From an uncultured Bacteroidia bacterium (GTDB lineage: Bacteria; Bacteroidota; Bacteroidia; Bacteroidales; UBA932): a stretch of 64,000 bases of DNA. Where the stretch lies: the NCBI GenBank assembly GCA_902768665.1, contig CACXMA010000006.1:62001-126000 (forward strand), given 5' to 3'. Under the pieces are notes generated by a model, which saw only the letters and a list, made by a program, of their open reading frames with translations, was not told where the DNA came from and ran no database searches. Below, piece after piece: positions 26,494-34,173 of the stretch. The position numbers and the translations under genes are program-made. Within the stretch, counting starts at the first letter, position 1. Each line of letters begins with the position of its first letter.

Positions 26494-27135
26494 ATGAACA
26501 GAGAAGAACCATTTGTCCTGACGATAAGCCGCGAGGTTGGATCCGGCGGTCATACCGTCGGCGGCATCCTTGCCGGAAAACTGGGCGCCCGTTACTGCGA
26601 CAAGCAGCTGCTGGGGGCCCTCGAGAAGCAGTTCAACCTCAGCGCCGGCGCCATCGAGAAACTCAAAGGGGAGAAGCAGAGCTGGCTGGCGGACTTTGTG
26701 AGCATGATTTCGCCCATGCCTTCCGCACGGATGCTGGGGCTGGATCCGCGCGTGACGCAGGAATTCCGGATCGATGTGACGACAAACGAGATCTACAAGG
26801 CCGAAGAGGAGATTCTCAAAGGCTTTGCCGAGATGGGTTCCTGTGTCATCGCCGGCCGTTCCGGTTTCCATGTCTTCAAGGACCACCCCAATGCGCTGCA
26901 TGTCTTCATTACCGCGTCGATGCCCAACCGCATCGAACGCATCATGCGGAAGCAGGGCCTGACCCGGACCGAGGCGGCTAACCTCGCCAAGGGCATTGAC
27001 GAGGCGCGGGAGAACTACATCCAGCGCTTTGCCGGTGTAAGCCGCTATGATGCCCGCAATTACGACCTGGTCCTTAACTCGGACGGCCACACGGAAGAGC
27101 AGCTGGCCGACCTGATTCTCTCTTATATCGGCTGA
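26494..27135 (+). CDS. Cytidylate-kinase-like family protein
   Basis: The 213-residue protein starts with a P-loop-like TISREVGSGGHTVGG and matches the cytidylate kinase-like (Cytidylate_kin2) family. It also has AGRSGFHVFKDHPNALHVFI, the family's equivalent of the NMP-kinase core, and ARENYIQRFAGVSRYDARNYDLVLNS. The phosphate acceptor is uncertain. The ATG at 26494 is preferred over one four codons upstream. The stop overlaps the next start as TGATG at 27133-27137. Confidence 0.88.
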   Translation: MNREEPFVLTISREVGSGGHTVGGILAGKLGARYCDKQLLGALEKQFNLSAGAIEKLKGEKQSWLADFVSMISPMPSARMLGLDPRVTQEFRIDVTTNEIYKAEEEILKGFAEMGSCVIAGRSGFHVFKDHPNALHVFITASMPNRIERIMRKQGLTRTEAANLAKGIDEARENYIQRFAGVSRYDARNYDLVLNSDGHTEEQLADLILSYIG

Positions 27136-28279
27136 TGAAAAAGTACTGGCTGCCTTTGCGGCGGCATGTTGTCTCCTTCTTTCCTGCATCAAGCAGGAGC
27201 CGGGGAGCATGGAATGTGATATCCTGGCTGCCGAGGTGGATGCCTCGTTCGCGCCCTATTTCTACAAGACGACCCAGATGATCGTCCCCGACATCGCTTC
27301 CAACGAGTCGGAAATCGTCTTCATCGTCCGTTCTCTCCTGTCCCTTCCGAAGTCGGTACCGGTGACTTTCCAGCTCACTCCGGGCGCGACCATTTCGCCC
27401 GAAAACGGCTCTGCACAGGATTTTACGGCAGGCCCCGTGACCTATACCGTCACTTCTGAGGACGGGGCCTGGCAGCGGCAGTATGCCGTTTCCTTCCGTG
27501 AGGCCACCCTCCCGGTCAGTAAACTCAGTTTCGAGCATTTCGAGGCCGTCGCGTCGCAGTATGACGCCAGCACCCGCTATCACGAGTTCTACGAGGAGGG
27601 TACGGGCGGCGAGCGCCGCAATATCTGGGCGAACGGCAACCCGGGCGTAGCCATTGTCAATTCCGGCTGGGCACCGGAGCAGTTCCCGACCTATGCGACC
27701 CCGGACGGATACAGCGGCTATGGCGTCTGTCTGAATACCCAGTACGCCGGCGCCCTCGGCGCCCTCTTCGGCAAGCCCATCGCCGCCGGGAACCTTTTCC
27801 TCGGACGCTTCATTATCGAAAATGTCCTGCTGGATGCCCTCAAGGCCACGGACTTCGGCATTCCGACAGACCGCGTGCCGCTTCGCGTCAAGGGCTGGTA
27901 CAAGTATACGCCGGGACCTGAATTCAAGGACAAGGAGCAGCATATCGTTGAGGGCCGTATCGATGAGGCCCATATCTACGGCGTCTTCTACCGCAACACG
28001 GACGAAGAAGGGAACCCTGTCAAACTCGACGGTACGAGTGTCCTGACCAGCCCCTACATCGTCCGCAGGGCGCAGGTCGCTTCCCTGCCCGCTACCGACA
28101 GCTGGACGCAGTTCGAGATGTTTTTCGAGGGTGAAAAGGCCGACGCGGAGATCCTGGAGGCCCTTGGCTACAGCTTTACGATCGTCTTCTCCTCCAGCAA
28201 GGACGGCGACCGTTTCGAGGGCGCTATCGGCAGTACCCTCTTTGTCGACGAGGTGGAAGTAATCTATGAAGAGGACTAA
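27135..28279 (+). CDS. PCMD-domain lipoprotein with an apparent 1-bp frameshift in the signal peptide
   Basis: From 27209 on the frame encodes an N-terminal Ig-like domain and a C-terminal PCMD (putative carbohydrate metabolism) domain (about 120-355 of that frame; NIWANGNPG, YGVCLNTQ, LRVKGWYKYTPG, LFVDEVEVIYEED). Upstream the same frame reads a perfect lipoprotein signal, KVLAAFAAACCLLLSC, but has no ATG. An ATG at 27135 overlaps the kinase stop as TGATG and is out of frame by one base. Adding one A to the five-A run at 27138-27142 would give MKKVLAAFAAACC. Either this is a sequencing or assembly error, or the gene is switched off by slippage. Confidence 0.75.
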
Positions 28280-28282
28280 GCG

Positions 28283-29026
28283 ATGAGAAAGATACTGGTT
28301 TCAGTCATACTGGCTGTTGCGTGTTCGGCCGCTTCCCTGGCCGGTGGACTCCCGGACGGTCTCGGTTTGAAGGTCCGTGCCGGTTACAGCGTCGGCGGCA
28401 CCGCTCCGCTGGAAATGCCCGCCGCCATCCGCAGCTTCGACGGCTACCACCTCACGCCCTCCGTCATGGTCGGGGCCGAGGTATCCTATGCTTTCACGGA
28501 GCGATGGGGCATTCTCAGCGGCCTCCGCTTCGGGAACAAGGGCATGGATGCCGCCATCACCGTCAAGGGCTACCGGATGGAAATGATAAAGAGCGAGAAC
28601 CGCATCGAGGGTCTCTTCTACGGCCATGTCCGGCAGGATGTGGCGGAGTGGGTGCTCACGGTCCCCGCGCAGGCGTCGTACCGGCTCGGGAAGGTGCTCC
28701 TCAAGGCCGGCCCCTATGTTTCCTTCCTTGTCAGCGGGGATTTTTCCGGCGTCGCTTCCGACGGCTATCTCCGCCAGGGCGACCCCACCGGCCCGAAGAT
28801 TCTGATCGGGACGGGAAATGACAGTGCGACCTATGATTTCAGCGACTGGATGAGCCCTGTCCAGGCCGGCGTCGGTGTCGGTGCGGACTGGACCATTGCC
28901 GCGGGTTTCGGCATTTCCGCCGACCTCGAATGGGGTCTCACGGGCCTTTTCAAGCGCGATTTCAAAACAATAGAACAGACCCTTTATCCCATCTACGGGA
29001 CGCTGGGTCTGTTCTATCAGTTCTAA
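28283..29026 (+). CDS. Outer-membrane beta-barrel protein (PorT-like)
   Basis: The 247-residue protein has a signal peptide ending at SLAG and alternating strands with outer-membrane-protein features (GLKVRAGYSVGG, RWGILSGLRFGNKGM, ASYRLGKVLLKAGPYVSF). It ends in GTLGLFYQF with a terminal Phe. It starts 3 bp after the PCMD lipoprotein, so the two form an operon. The protein probably works with that lipoprotein at the outer membrane; the ligand is unknown. It converges with hydC, with 8 bp between stops. Confidence 0.82.
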   Translation: MRKILVSVILAVACSAASLAGGLPDGLGLKVRAGYSVGGTAPLEMPAAIRSFDGYHLTPSVMVGAEVSYAFTERWGILSGLRFGNKGMDAAITVKGYRMEMIKSENRIEGLFYGHVRQDVAEWVLTVPAQASYRLGKVLLKAGPYVSFLVSGDFSGVASDGYLRQGDPTGPKILIGTGNDSATYDFSDWMSPVQAGVGVGADWTIAAGFGISADLEWGLTGLFKRDFKTIEQTLYPIYGTLGLFYQF

Positions 29027-29034
29027 TCTAATGA

Positions 29035-29514
29035 TTACGCGTCGAACTCAGCGACGATTTTCTTGATGTCGGAGGGGTTGAGGCGGCCATAGACCTTCTC
29101 GCCGATGGTGGCGACAGGGGCGAGGCCGCAGGCGCCGACGCAGCGGAGGCAGTCCAGGGAGAACTTGCCGTCCGGGGTCGTCTCGCCGACCTCGATGCCG
29201 AGCACGCGCTTGAATTCCTCGAGCACCTTGTCGGAGCCGCGGACATAGCAGGCGGTGCCGAGGCATACCGAAACCGGGTATTTGCCCTTCGGGACCATCG
29301 AGAAGAACGAATAGAACGTCACGACGCCATACACCTTCTGAGCCGGAACGCCCAGCTCGCGGGCAATCACGCGCTGCACCGGCAACGGCAGGTAGCCCAG
29401 GGTGTTCTGGGTTTCATGCAGGATGCTGATGAGTTCGCCGGGGTCGTTGTGGAACTTGCGGCAGATCTCCTCCGTCTGACGGAGCGCCTCGCAGGATACT
29501 TTTATCTCACTCAT
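29035..29514 (-). CDS. hydC: [FeFe] hydrogenase subunit HydC (NuoE-like, [2Fe-2S])
   Basis: The 159-residue protein has the NuoE thioredoxin-like fold. The helical N-terminus contains ISILHETQNTLGYLPLPVQ, and the [2Fe-2S] ligands are CLGTACYVRG and, about 40 residues later, CLRCVGACGLAP. It relays electrons in the trimeric HydABC hydrogenase. It is the last gene of the minus-strand hydB-hydA-hydC operon, starting 2 bp after hydA. Confidence 0.93.
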   Translation of the reverse strand: MSEIKVSCEALRQTEEICRKFHNDPGELISILHETQNTLGYLPLPVQRVIARELGVPAQKVYGVVTFYSFFSMVPKGKYPVSVCLGTACYVRGSDKVLEEFKRVLGIEVGETTPDGKFSLDCLRCVGACGLAPVATIGEKVYGRLNPSDIKKIVAEFDA

Positions 29515-29516
29515 GG

Positions 29517-31277
29517 CTACTTGATGCTTTTGTCAAAATACTGTGTGTGAAGCAGGTGATGGGCCCTTTCGCTCATCGGCTCGCCGAGGAATTCCTTGTA
29601 GAGCTTCTGGATGTCAGGGTTCTCGTGGCTCTTGCGGATGGGCTTGCCGGCGTCTTCGGCGTAGATGGCTCTCGCGCGGGCCTTGATAATCTCGACGTTG
29701 CCGTGGTGGTAGGGCTGGCCGGCGCCGTCGATGCAGCCGCCGGGGCAGGCCATGACTTCCACGACATGGTAGTCGAGCTCTCCCTTGCGCAGCTTCTCCA
29801 TCAGGTAACGGGCGTTGCCGAGGGTGTGGGCGACACAGACCTTGAGCGGGAAGCCCGCGAGGTCGATGGTCGCTTCCTTGATGCCCTCGAGGCCGCGGAC
29901 CTCCTGGAAGTCGATCCTCGGGAGGGTCTTGCCGGTGTACACCTCATAGACGGTGCGGAGGGCAGCCTCCATCACGCCGCCGGTCGCGCCGAAGATGGCG
30001 GCGGCACCGGAGCTTTCGCCGAGCGGCTTGTCGAAGTCGGTGTCCTCGAGGCAGCGGAAGTCGATGTTGGAGCGCTTGATGAGGCGGGCGAGCTCACGCG
30101 TGGAGATGGAATAATCCACATCCGGATTGCCGTCGACCTTGAATTCCTCGCGCTCGCACTCATATTTCTTGGCGAGGCAGGGCATGATGGAGACGACGAC
30201 GAGCTTCTCGCGCGGAATGCCCATCTTCTGTGCCCAGTAGGTCTTGGCGATGGCGCCGAACATCTGGGCCGGGGACTTTGCGGAGGACGGGTAGTCCTTC
30301 AGGTCCGGGAACTGGTGCTCGTAGAAATTGACCCAGGCAGGGCAGCAAGAGGTCATGATCGGAAGCTTGACGCTCTTGTCTCCGCCGAGGTAGGCTTTGA
30401 GGCGGTGGAGGATTTCGGCGCCTTCTTCCATGATGGTAAGGTCGGCGGCGAAGTCGGTGTCAAACACATAGTCGAAGCCGAGGCGGCGGAGGGAGGTCGC
30501 GAGCTTGCCGGTCACGATGGTGCCGGGCTCATAGCCGAATTCCTCGCCGAGGGCGACGCGAACGGCGGGCGCGGGCTGCGCGACAACGATCTTGTCCGGG
30601 TTGCAGAGGTCGTCGAGGAGACGGTCCGTGTTGTCGCGCTCGGTCAGGGCGCCGGTCGGGCACACCGCGACGCACTGGCCGCAGTAGGTGCAGTCCGTTT
30701 CGGAGAACATGCGGTCGAAGGTCGGGGCGATGGTGGCGTCGAAGCCGCGGCGGATGGCGCCGAGGACGCCTACCGTCTGGACATTGTTGCACACGCTTTC
30801 GCAGCGGCGGCAGAGGATGCACTTGTCCATGTTGCGGGTGATGGCGACGGTCTGCTCGTGCTTGCGCTCGGACTGCTCGCCCTTGTAGGTCATCTCGCGG
30901 ATGTTGAAACGCGTGACGAGCTTCTGGAGCTCGCAGTGGTTGCACTTGGGGCAGGTGAGGCAGTCGTTCGGGTGGTCGGAGAGGATGAGCTCGGCGACGG
31001 TCTTGCGAGCGCGCACGACGCGGGCGGAGTTAGTCTTGACGACCATGCCTTCCGTGACCATGGTGGCGCAGGAAGGGGCCAGGTTGCGGCGGCCTTCGAT
31101 CTCGACGACGCAGATGCGGCAGGAAGCAGGGGAGTTCTTGACGCAGGTGCCCTTGAGGTCGATGTGACAGAGCGCGGGAATGGCAATCCCCACGGAAGCG
31201 GCCGCATCGAGGACGGTGGTTCCTTTCGCGACGCTCACCGGGCGGCCGTCGATAGTCAGGTTGATCATATTTTCCAT
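29517..31277 (-). CDS. hydA: [FeFe] hydrogenase catalytic subunit HydA
   Basis: The 586-residue protein has an N-terminal [2Fe-2S] domain (Cys37-Cys70), a His-ligated [4Fe-4S] site (HPNDCLTCPKCNHC, 102-115) and two [4Fe-4S] clusters (153-163 and 196-206). The H-cluster domain has all three signatures: TSCCPAW (309-315), MPCLAKKYE (365-373) and EVMACPGGCIDGAGQP (507-522). The proton-relay Cys of the first motif is present, so the enzyme should be active. With HydB and HydC it forms an NAD(H)-linked, possibly electron-bifurcating, enzyme that makes or uses H2. The start at 31277 lies 8 bp after the hydB stop. Confidence 0.96.
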   Translation of the reverse strand: MENMINLTIDGRPVSVAKGTTVLDAAASVGIAIPALCHIDLKGTCVKNSPASCRICVVEIEGRRNLAPSCATMVTEGMVVKTNSARVVRARKTVAELILSDHPNDCLTCPKCNHCELQKLVTRFNIREMTYKGEQSERKHEQTVAITRNMDKCILCRRCESVCNNVQTVGVLGAIRRGFDATIAPTFDRMFSETDCTYCGQCVAVCPTGALTERDNTDRLLDDLCNPDKIVVAQPAPAVRVALGEEFGYEPGTIVTGKLATSLRRLGFDYVFDTDFAADLTIMEEGAEILHRLKAYLGGDKSVKLPIMTSCCPAWVNFYEHQFPDLKDYPSSAKSPAQMFGAIAKTYWAQKMGIPREKLVVVSIMPCLAKKYECEREEFKVDGNPDVDYSISTRELARLIKRSNIDFRCLEDTDFDKPLGESSGAAAIFGATGGVMEAALRTVYEVYTGKTLPRIDFQEVRGLEGIKEATIDLAGFPLKVCVAHTLGNARYLMEKLRKGELDYHVVEVMACPGGCIDGAGQPYHHGNVEIIKARARAIYAEDAGKPIRKSHENPDIQKLYKEFLGEPMSERAHHLLHTQYFDKSIK

Positions 31278-31285
31278 AGGGCTTG

Positions 31286-33190
31286 CTAGATTACTTTGAT
31301 GGCTCCGAACTTGCAGCGGGACAGGCACATGCCGCAGCGGATACACTTTTCAGGGTTGATGACGAACGGTTTGCGGACCTCGCCGGCGATGGCTTCGGCA
31401 GGGCAGCCGCGGGCGCAGGCGGAGCAGCCCTTGCACAGCACCGGATCGATGCTGTAGGTCAGCAGGGCCTTGCACTTGTGGGCGCGGCAGACATGGTCCC
31501 GGACGTGCTCTTCGTATTCGTCGCGGAAGTTGGAGAGCGTGGAGAGGACCGGATTCGGAGAGGTCTGGCCGAGGCCGCAGAGGGCGGTATCCTTGATGAC
31601 CTTGGCGAGGTTCTCGAGCTTGTCGAGGTCTTCCATCGTGCCGCGGCCCTGGGTGATCTTGTCGAGGATCTCGAGCATGCGCTTGTTGCCGATACGGCAC
31701 GGGGTGCACTTGCCGCAGGACTCGCCGACGGTGAATTCGAGGAAGAATTTCGCGACGGAGACCATGCAGTCGTCCTCGTCCATGACGATCATACCGCCGG
31801 AGCCCATCATGGAGCCCGCCGCGGCGAGGGATTCGTAGTCGATCGGGATGTCGAGGTGCTTCTCGGTGAGGCAGCCGCCGGAAGGACCGCCCGTCTGGAC
31901 TGCCTTGAATTTCTTGCCGTTCTTGACGCCGCCGCCGATGTCGTAGATGATTTCGCGGAGGGTCGTTCCCATCGGGACTTCGATGAGGCCCACGTTGTTG
32001 ATCTTGCCGGCGAGGGCGAAGACCTTGGTGCCCTTGGACTTTTCGGTGCCGATGGAGGAGAACCAGGCCGGGCCCTTGGTGAGGATCACGGGGACGTTGG
32101 CGAGGGTCTCGACGTTGTTGACGTTGGTCGGATGGCCGAAGTAGCCGGACTCGGCCGGGAACGGCGGCTTGAGCGTCGGCTCGCCGCGCTTGCCTTCCAT
32201 GGAATGGATCAGGGCCGTCTCCTCGCCGCAGACGAACGCACCGGCGCCGTAGCGGATCTCGATGTCGAAGGAGAACTTGGTGCCGAGGATGTTCTCGCCG
32301 AGGAGGCCGTATTCGCGGGCCTGGGCGATGGCGACCTGGAGGCGGTGGACCGCCAGCGGGTATTCGGCGCGGATATAGATGAGGCCGTGGTTGGCGTTGA
32401 TGCAGTAGCCGCAGATCATCATGGCTTCGATGACGGAGTTCGGGTCGCCTTCCATGATGGAGCGGTCCATGAACGCGCCCGGGTCACCTTCGTCGGCGTT
32501 GCAGACGACGTATTTGTCCGGAGCGTCGAACTTGCGGGCGATCTCCCACTTCACGCCGGTCGGGAAACCGGCGCCGCCGCGTCCGCGAAGTCCGCTGGCC
32601 TTGATGTCGGCGAGGACCTCGAGGCTGTCGCGTTTGAGGCTGTCGGCGAGGGCCTTGTAGCCGTCTCTGGCGATGTATTCGAGGATGTTCTCCGGGTCGA
32701 TGAAACCGCAGTTGCGAAGCGCGATTCTGAGCTGCTTGCGGTAGAAATTCATGTGCTTGGAGTCGGCGATGTGCTGTCCCGAGCCGGGGTCAAGGTAGAG
32801 GAGACGTTCGACCTTTTCGCCGCCGATGATGTGTTTGGTGACGATTTCTTCCACATCATCCGGACGGACAGAGGTGTAGAAGGTGTTGTCCGGGATAATC
32901 TTGACGATGGGGCCCTTCTCGCAGAAACCGAAGCAGCCGGGAACGATGACTTCGACCTTGTCGGCGATGCCATGTTCCTTCAGCGCTGCGTGGAAGTTGT
33001 CGACGATTTTGGCACTCTCGGAGGCCTTGCAGCCGGTACCGCCGCAGCAGAGAATCTGCATGTGCGGCGTGCCTTTGTCCAGTCCGCAGGCGATTTCCGT
33101 CACGGACGTGTTGCTGGCCTCTCTAACGGACAACGCTTGAATCGCTTCCCGTCTGATGCTCTCGAGAGCATCGGCTGAGGTAATTTTCAT
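31286..33190 (-). CDS. hydB: [FeFe] hydrogenase flavin subunit HydB (NuoF-like)
   Basis: The 634-residue protein has an N-terminal thioredoxin-like [2Fe-2S] domain (LCCGGTGCKASES, VPGCFGFCEKGP) and a NuoF domain with NAD and FMN sites (GLRGRGGAGFPTGVKW, CNADEGDPGAFMDRS). A [4Fe-4S] site follows (ESCGKCTPCR), and the C-terminal ferredoxin domain has two clusters (CKGCSACARGCP, CIRCGMCLSRC). It connects NAD(H) to the hydrogenase. The ATG at 33190 starts MKITSADALESI; the frame extends 40 codons upstream but the extension covers a promoter-like sequence. Confidence 0.95.
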   Translation of the reverse strand: MKITSADALESIRREAIQALSVREASNTSVTEIACGLDKGTPHMQILCCGGTGCKASESAKIVDNFHAALKEHGIADKVEVIVPGCFGFCEKGPIVKIIPDNTFYTSVRPDDVEEIVTKHIIGGEKVERLLYLDPGSGQHIADSKHMNFYRKQLRIALRNCGFIDPENILEYIARDGYKALADSLKRDSLEVLADIKASGLRGRGGAGFPTGVKWEIARKFDAPDKYVVCNADEGDPGAFMDRSIMEGDPNSVIEAMMICGYCINANHGLIYIRAEYPLAVHRLQVAIAQAREYGLLGENILGTKFSFDIEIRYGAGAFVCGEETALIHSMEGKRGEPTLKPPFPAESGYFGHPTNVNNVETLANVPVILTKGPAWFSSIGTEKSKGTKVFALAGKINNVGLIEVPMGTTLREIIYDIGGGVKNGKKFKAVQTGGPSGGCLTEKHLDIPIDYESLAAAGSMMGSGGMIVMDEDDCMVSVAKFFLEFTVGESCGKCTPCRIGNKRMLEILDKITQGRGTMEDLDKLENLAKVIKDTALCGLGQTSPNPVLSTLSNFRDEYEEHVRDHVCRAHKCKALLTYSIDPVLCKGCSACARGCPAEAIAGEVRKPFVINPEKCIRCGMCLSRCKFGAIKVI

Positions 33191-33234
33191 GTTGTTTAGT
33201 ATTGTGTAAGTTTTAGTGTCGCTGTTTGGGCTTA

Positions 33235-33265
33235 CTAAGTTACAGATTTTCTCGCATTCCGCAAA
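33235..33265 (-). promoter_or_regulatory. Candidate promoter of hydBAC
   Basis: On the minus strand, TTTG (33265-33262) and TAACTTAG (33242-33235) are 19 bp apart. This is the -33/-7 geometry of Bacteroidetes promoters, with one mismatch in the -7 element. It lies 45 bp upstream of the hydB ATG. Confidence 0.5.
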
Positions 33266-33346
33266 CGATTCGATAGTTTTTTTCGCGTTTTTGCTGTCAT
33301 TCTTCGCCAATAACCGGCATGCCCGACCCGATCGGGCATCCCTTCC

Positions 33347-33436
33347 GTCATGCCCAGCGTATGCAGGGCATCCCTTTCGTCATGCCCAGCGTATGCAGGG
33401 CATCCCTTTCGTCATGCCCAGCGAATGCAGGGCATC
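33347..33436 (+). repeat. Three tandem 32-bp repeat C units
   Basis: Units start at 33347, 33379 and 33411 with an exact 32 bp period. Each has arms ATGCCC and GGGCAT around AGCGTATGCA (AGCGAATGCA in the last), with CCCTTTC as the joint. Single C units recur at 39444-39469, 39476-39501 and, inside a gene, at 44391-44418. Confidence 0.9.
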
Positions 33437-33452
33437 TGTCCTCCGGTTTCCG

Positions 33453-33545
33453 GACAGTAGCCGTCAAAAGCCCGATCTCAGGGGGCTGCTTCGCATCCCC
33501 TCCTTCGGTCCTCAGCGGACGGCAGGGCTTTTGACGGCCACTGTC
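33453..33545. repeat. Hairpin repeat D, left copy
   Basis: This 93 bp palindrome has outer arms GACAGTaGCCGTC and GACGGCcACTGTC, inner arms AAAAGCCC and GGGCTTTT, and an internal AGGGGGCTGC/GCATCCCCT hairpin. The core GGTCCTCAGCGGACGGCAGG is shared with D' in the anti-sigma gene; the outer arms differ but also pair there. Confidence 0.88.
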
Positions 33546-33635
33546 CTTCAACCTGCGGCCAGCTGACTATCAAGGCTCATCCTCCGCACGCTGAGTGTAT
33601 TAGTCTTCGGTACGTGTTGATCTTCTTGGCACGTC

Positions 33636-33835
33636 GCAGGTCAGAAGCCGTACCGCTGAAGGTTAGACATCTTACCGCTGCAGGTTAGGCATCGTACCGT
33701 AGCAGGTCGGGCTGTGCGATGCAGCAGGTCTGCAAAAATCCTTTGACCTGCTACACTAGATGTTGCTACACTGCCGATTTGCGTCGCAGGTCGCGAGAAA
33801 AATGCAGACCTGCTACGTTTTGCCGTCTGACCTGC
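33636..33835. repeat. Cluster of GCAGGTC heptamers in both orientations
   Basis: Exact GCAGGTC occurs at 33636, 33702, 33724 and 33786, and its complement GACCTGC at 33745, 33807 and 33829, with a GCAGGTT at 33680. Several are extended (GTAGCAGGTC, GACCTGCTAC, GTCGCAGGTC). Pairs facing each other could form hairpins of 30-50 bp. No coding function was found for this interval. Confidence 0.75.
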
Positions 33836-33890
33836 GGCACCTTTCTGTTGGATATGTAATCGCATTGGGTAAACATATTTCAGGGCGACA

Positions 33891-33955
33891 ACCTTCCAGT
33901 CTCTGTTTTGTAAATAATTGAATGTCAGTTGTTTACAAAACCAAGCCTGGAAGGT
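33891..33955. repeat. 65-bp element F1
   Basis: Terminal inverted repeats ACCTTCCAG (33891-33899) and CTGGAAGGT (33947-33955) bound exactly 65 bp. Inside is a second palindrome, GTTTTGTAAA (33904) with TTTACAAAAC. It has the look of a very small MITE or a structured site. Confidence 0.85.
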
Positions 33956-33973
33956 GGCCTGTTTTTTCGGTGG

Positions 33974-34038
33974 ACCTTCCAGTTAATAATTTGTAAGCAT
34001 TTGAGTGTGATACGGTTATGTATCACTGGCTGGAAGGT
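33974..34038. repeat. 65-bp element F2
   Basis: It has the same 9 bp ends as F1 and the same 65 bp length, but a different inner palindrome (GTGATAC and GTATCAC around GGTTAT). The segment TTTGTAAGCATTTGAGTGT aligns loosely with F1. The copy at 38681-38745 is its near-identical inverse. Confidence 0.85.
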
Positions 34039-34078
34039 GCGGGGCGTGGAATGACGGGTGAATTGCCGCAGGTGCGTA

Positions 34079-34153
34079 GGAGGAGCGTTTTCAAAAGCAT
34101 TTTCCCGGCCGTAGGGTCGCCGCAAGGCGATTTGCTTTTGAAAATGCTCCTCC
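34079..34153. repeat. 75-bp hairpin element E
   Basis: Arms GGAGGAGCGTTTTCAAAAGC and GCTTTTGAAAATGCTCCTCC pair over 20 bp with one G-T type mismatch. They surround a GC-rich loop containing TCGCCGCAAGGCGA. A 3'-truncated inverse copy is at 38579-38642. It lies in the 5' region of the GH43-CE15 gene. Confidence 0.88.
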
Positions 34154-34173
34154 GAAGCGCCGGTGATCAGATG

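Larger units (their letters stand above)
33318..33562 (+). repeat. Outer inverted repeat, left copy (L2)
   Basis: This block consists of a CATGCCCGACCC palindrome (33318-33340), three tandem 32 bp C units, a CCGG-rich spacer and hairpin D, ending in ACCTGCGGCCAG. Its reverse complement recurs at 39318-39535 in the same internal order. The right copy has two C units instead of three, and the rest is nearly identical. With L1/R1 it forms a nested palindromic architecture around 34.2-38.5 kb. Confidence 0.9.
33865..34168 (+). repeat. Inner inverted repeat, left copy (L1)
   Basis: The reverse complement recurs at 38564-38778. Shared order: TTGGGTAAAC arm, a 65 bp F element, a fragment of repeat B, and hairpin E, ending GAAGCGCCGGTGATC. 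Between 33974 and 34168 the copies differ by only about four substitutions and one 13 bp indel. L1 carries one extra F element. It ends 5 bp before the GH43-CE15 start codon at 34174, so that gene's transcription start must lie inside the repeat or further upstream. Confidence 0.92.

Noticed and set aside
33347-33436. CRISPR-like array of 32-bp units
   Set aside because: The units repeat directly without unique spacers, are palindromic, number only three, and no cas gene is present. They fit a dispersed palindromic repeat instead.
33891-34038. Integron attC sites for the 65-bp F elements
   Set aside because: The ends lack the conserved GTTRRRY/RYYYAAC core sites, and no integron integrase is present.
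34018-34170. Upstream extension of the GH43-CE15 protein through inverted repeat L1
   Set aside because: The frame is open but reads through elements F and E; the signal peptide starts at 34171/34174 and gives a normal secreted enzyme.
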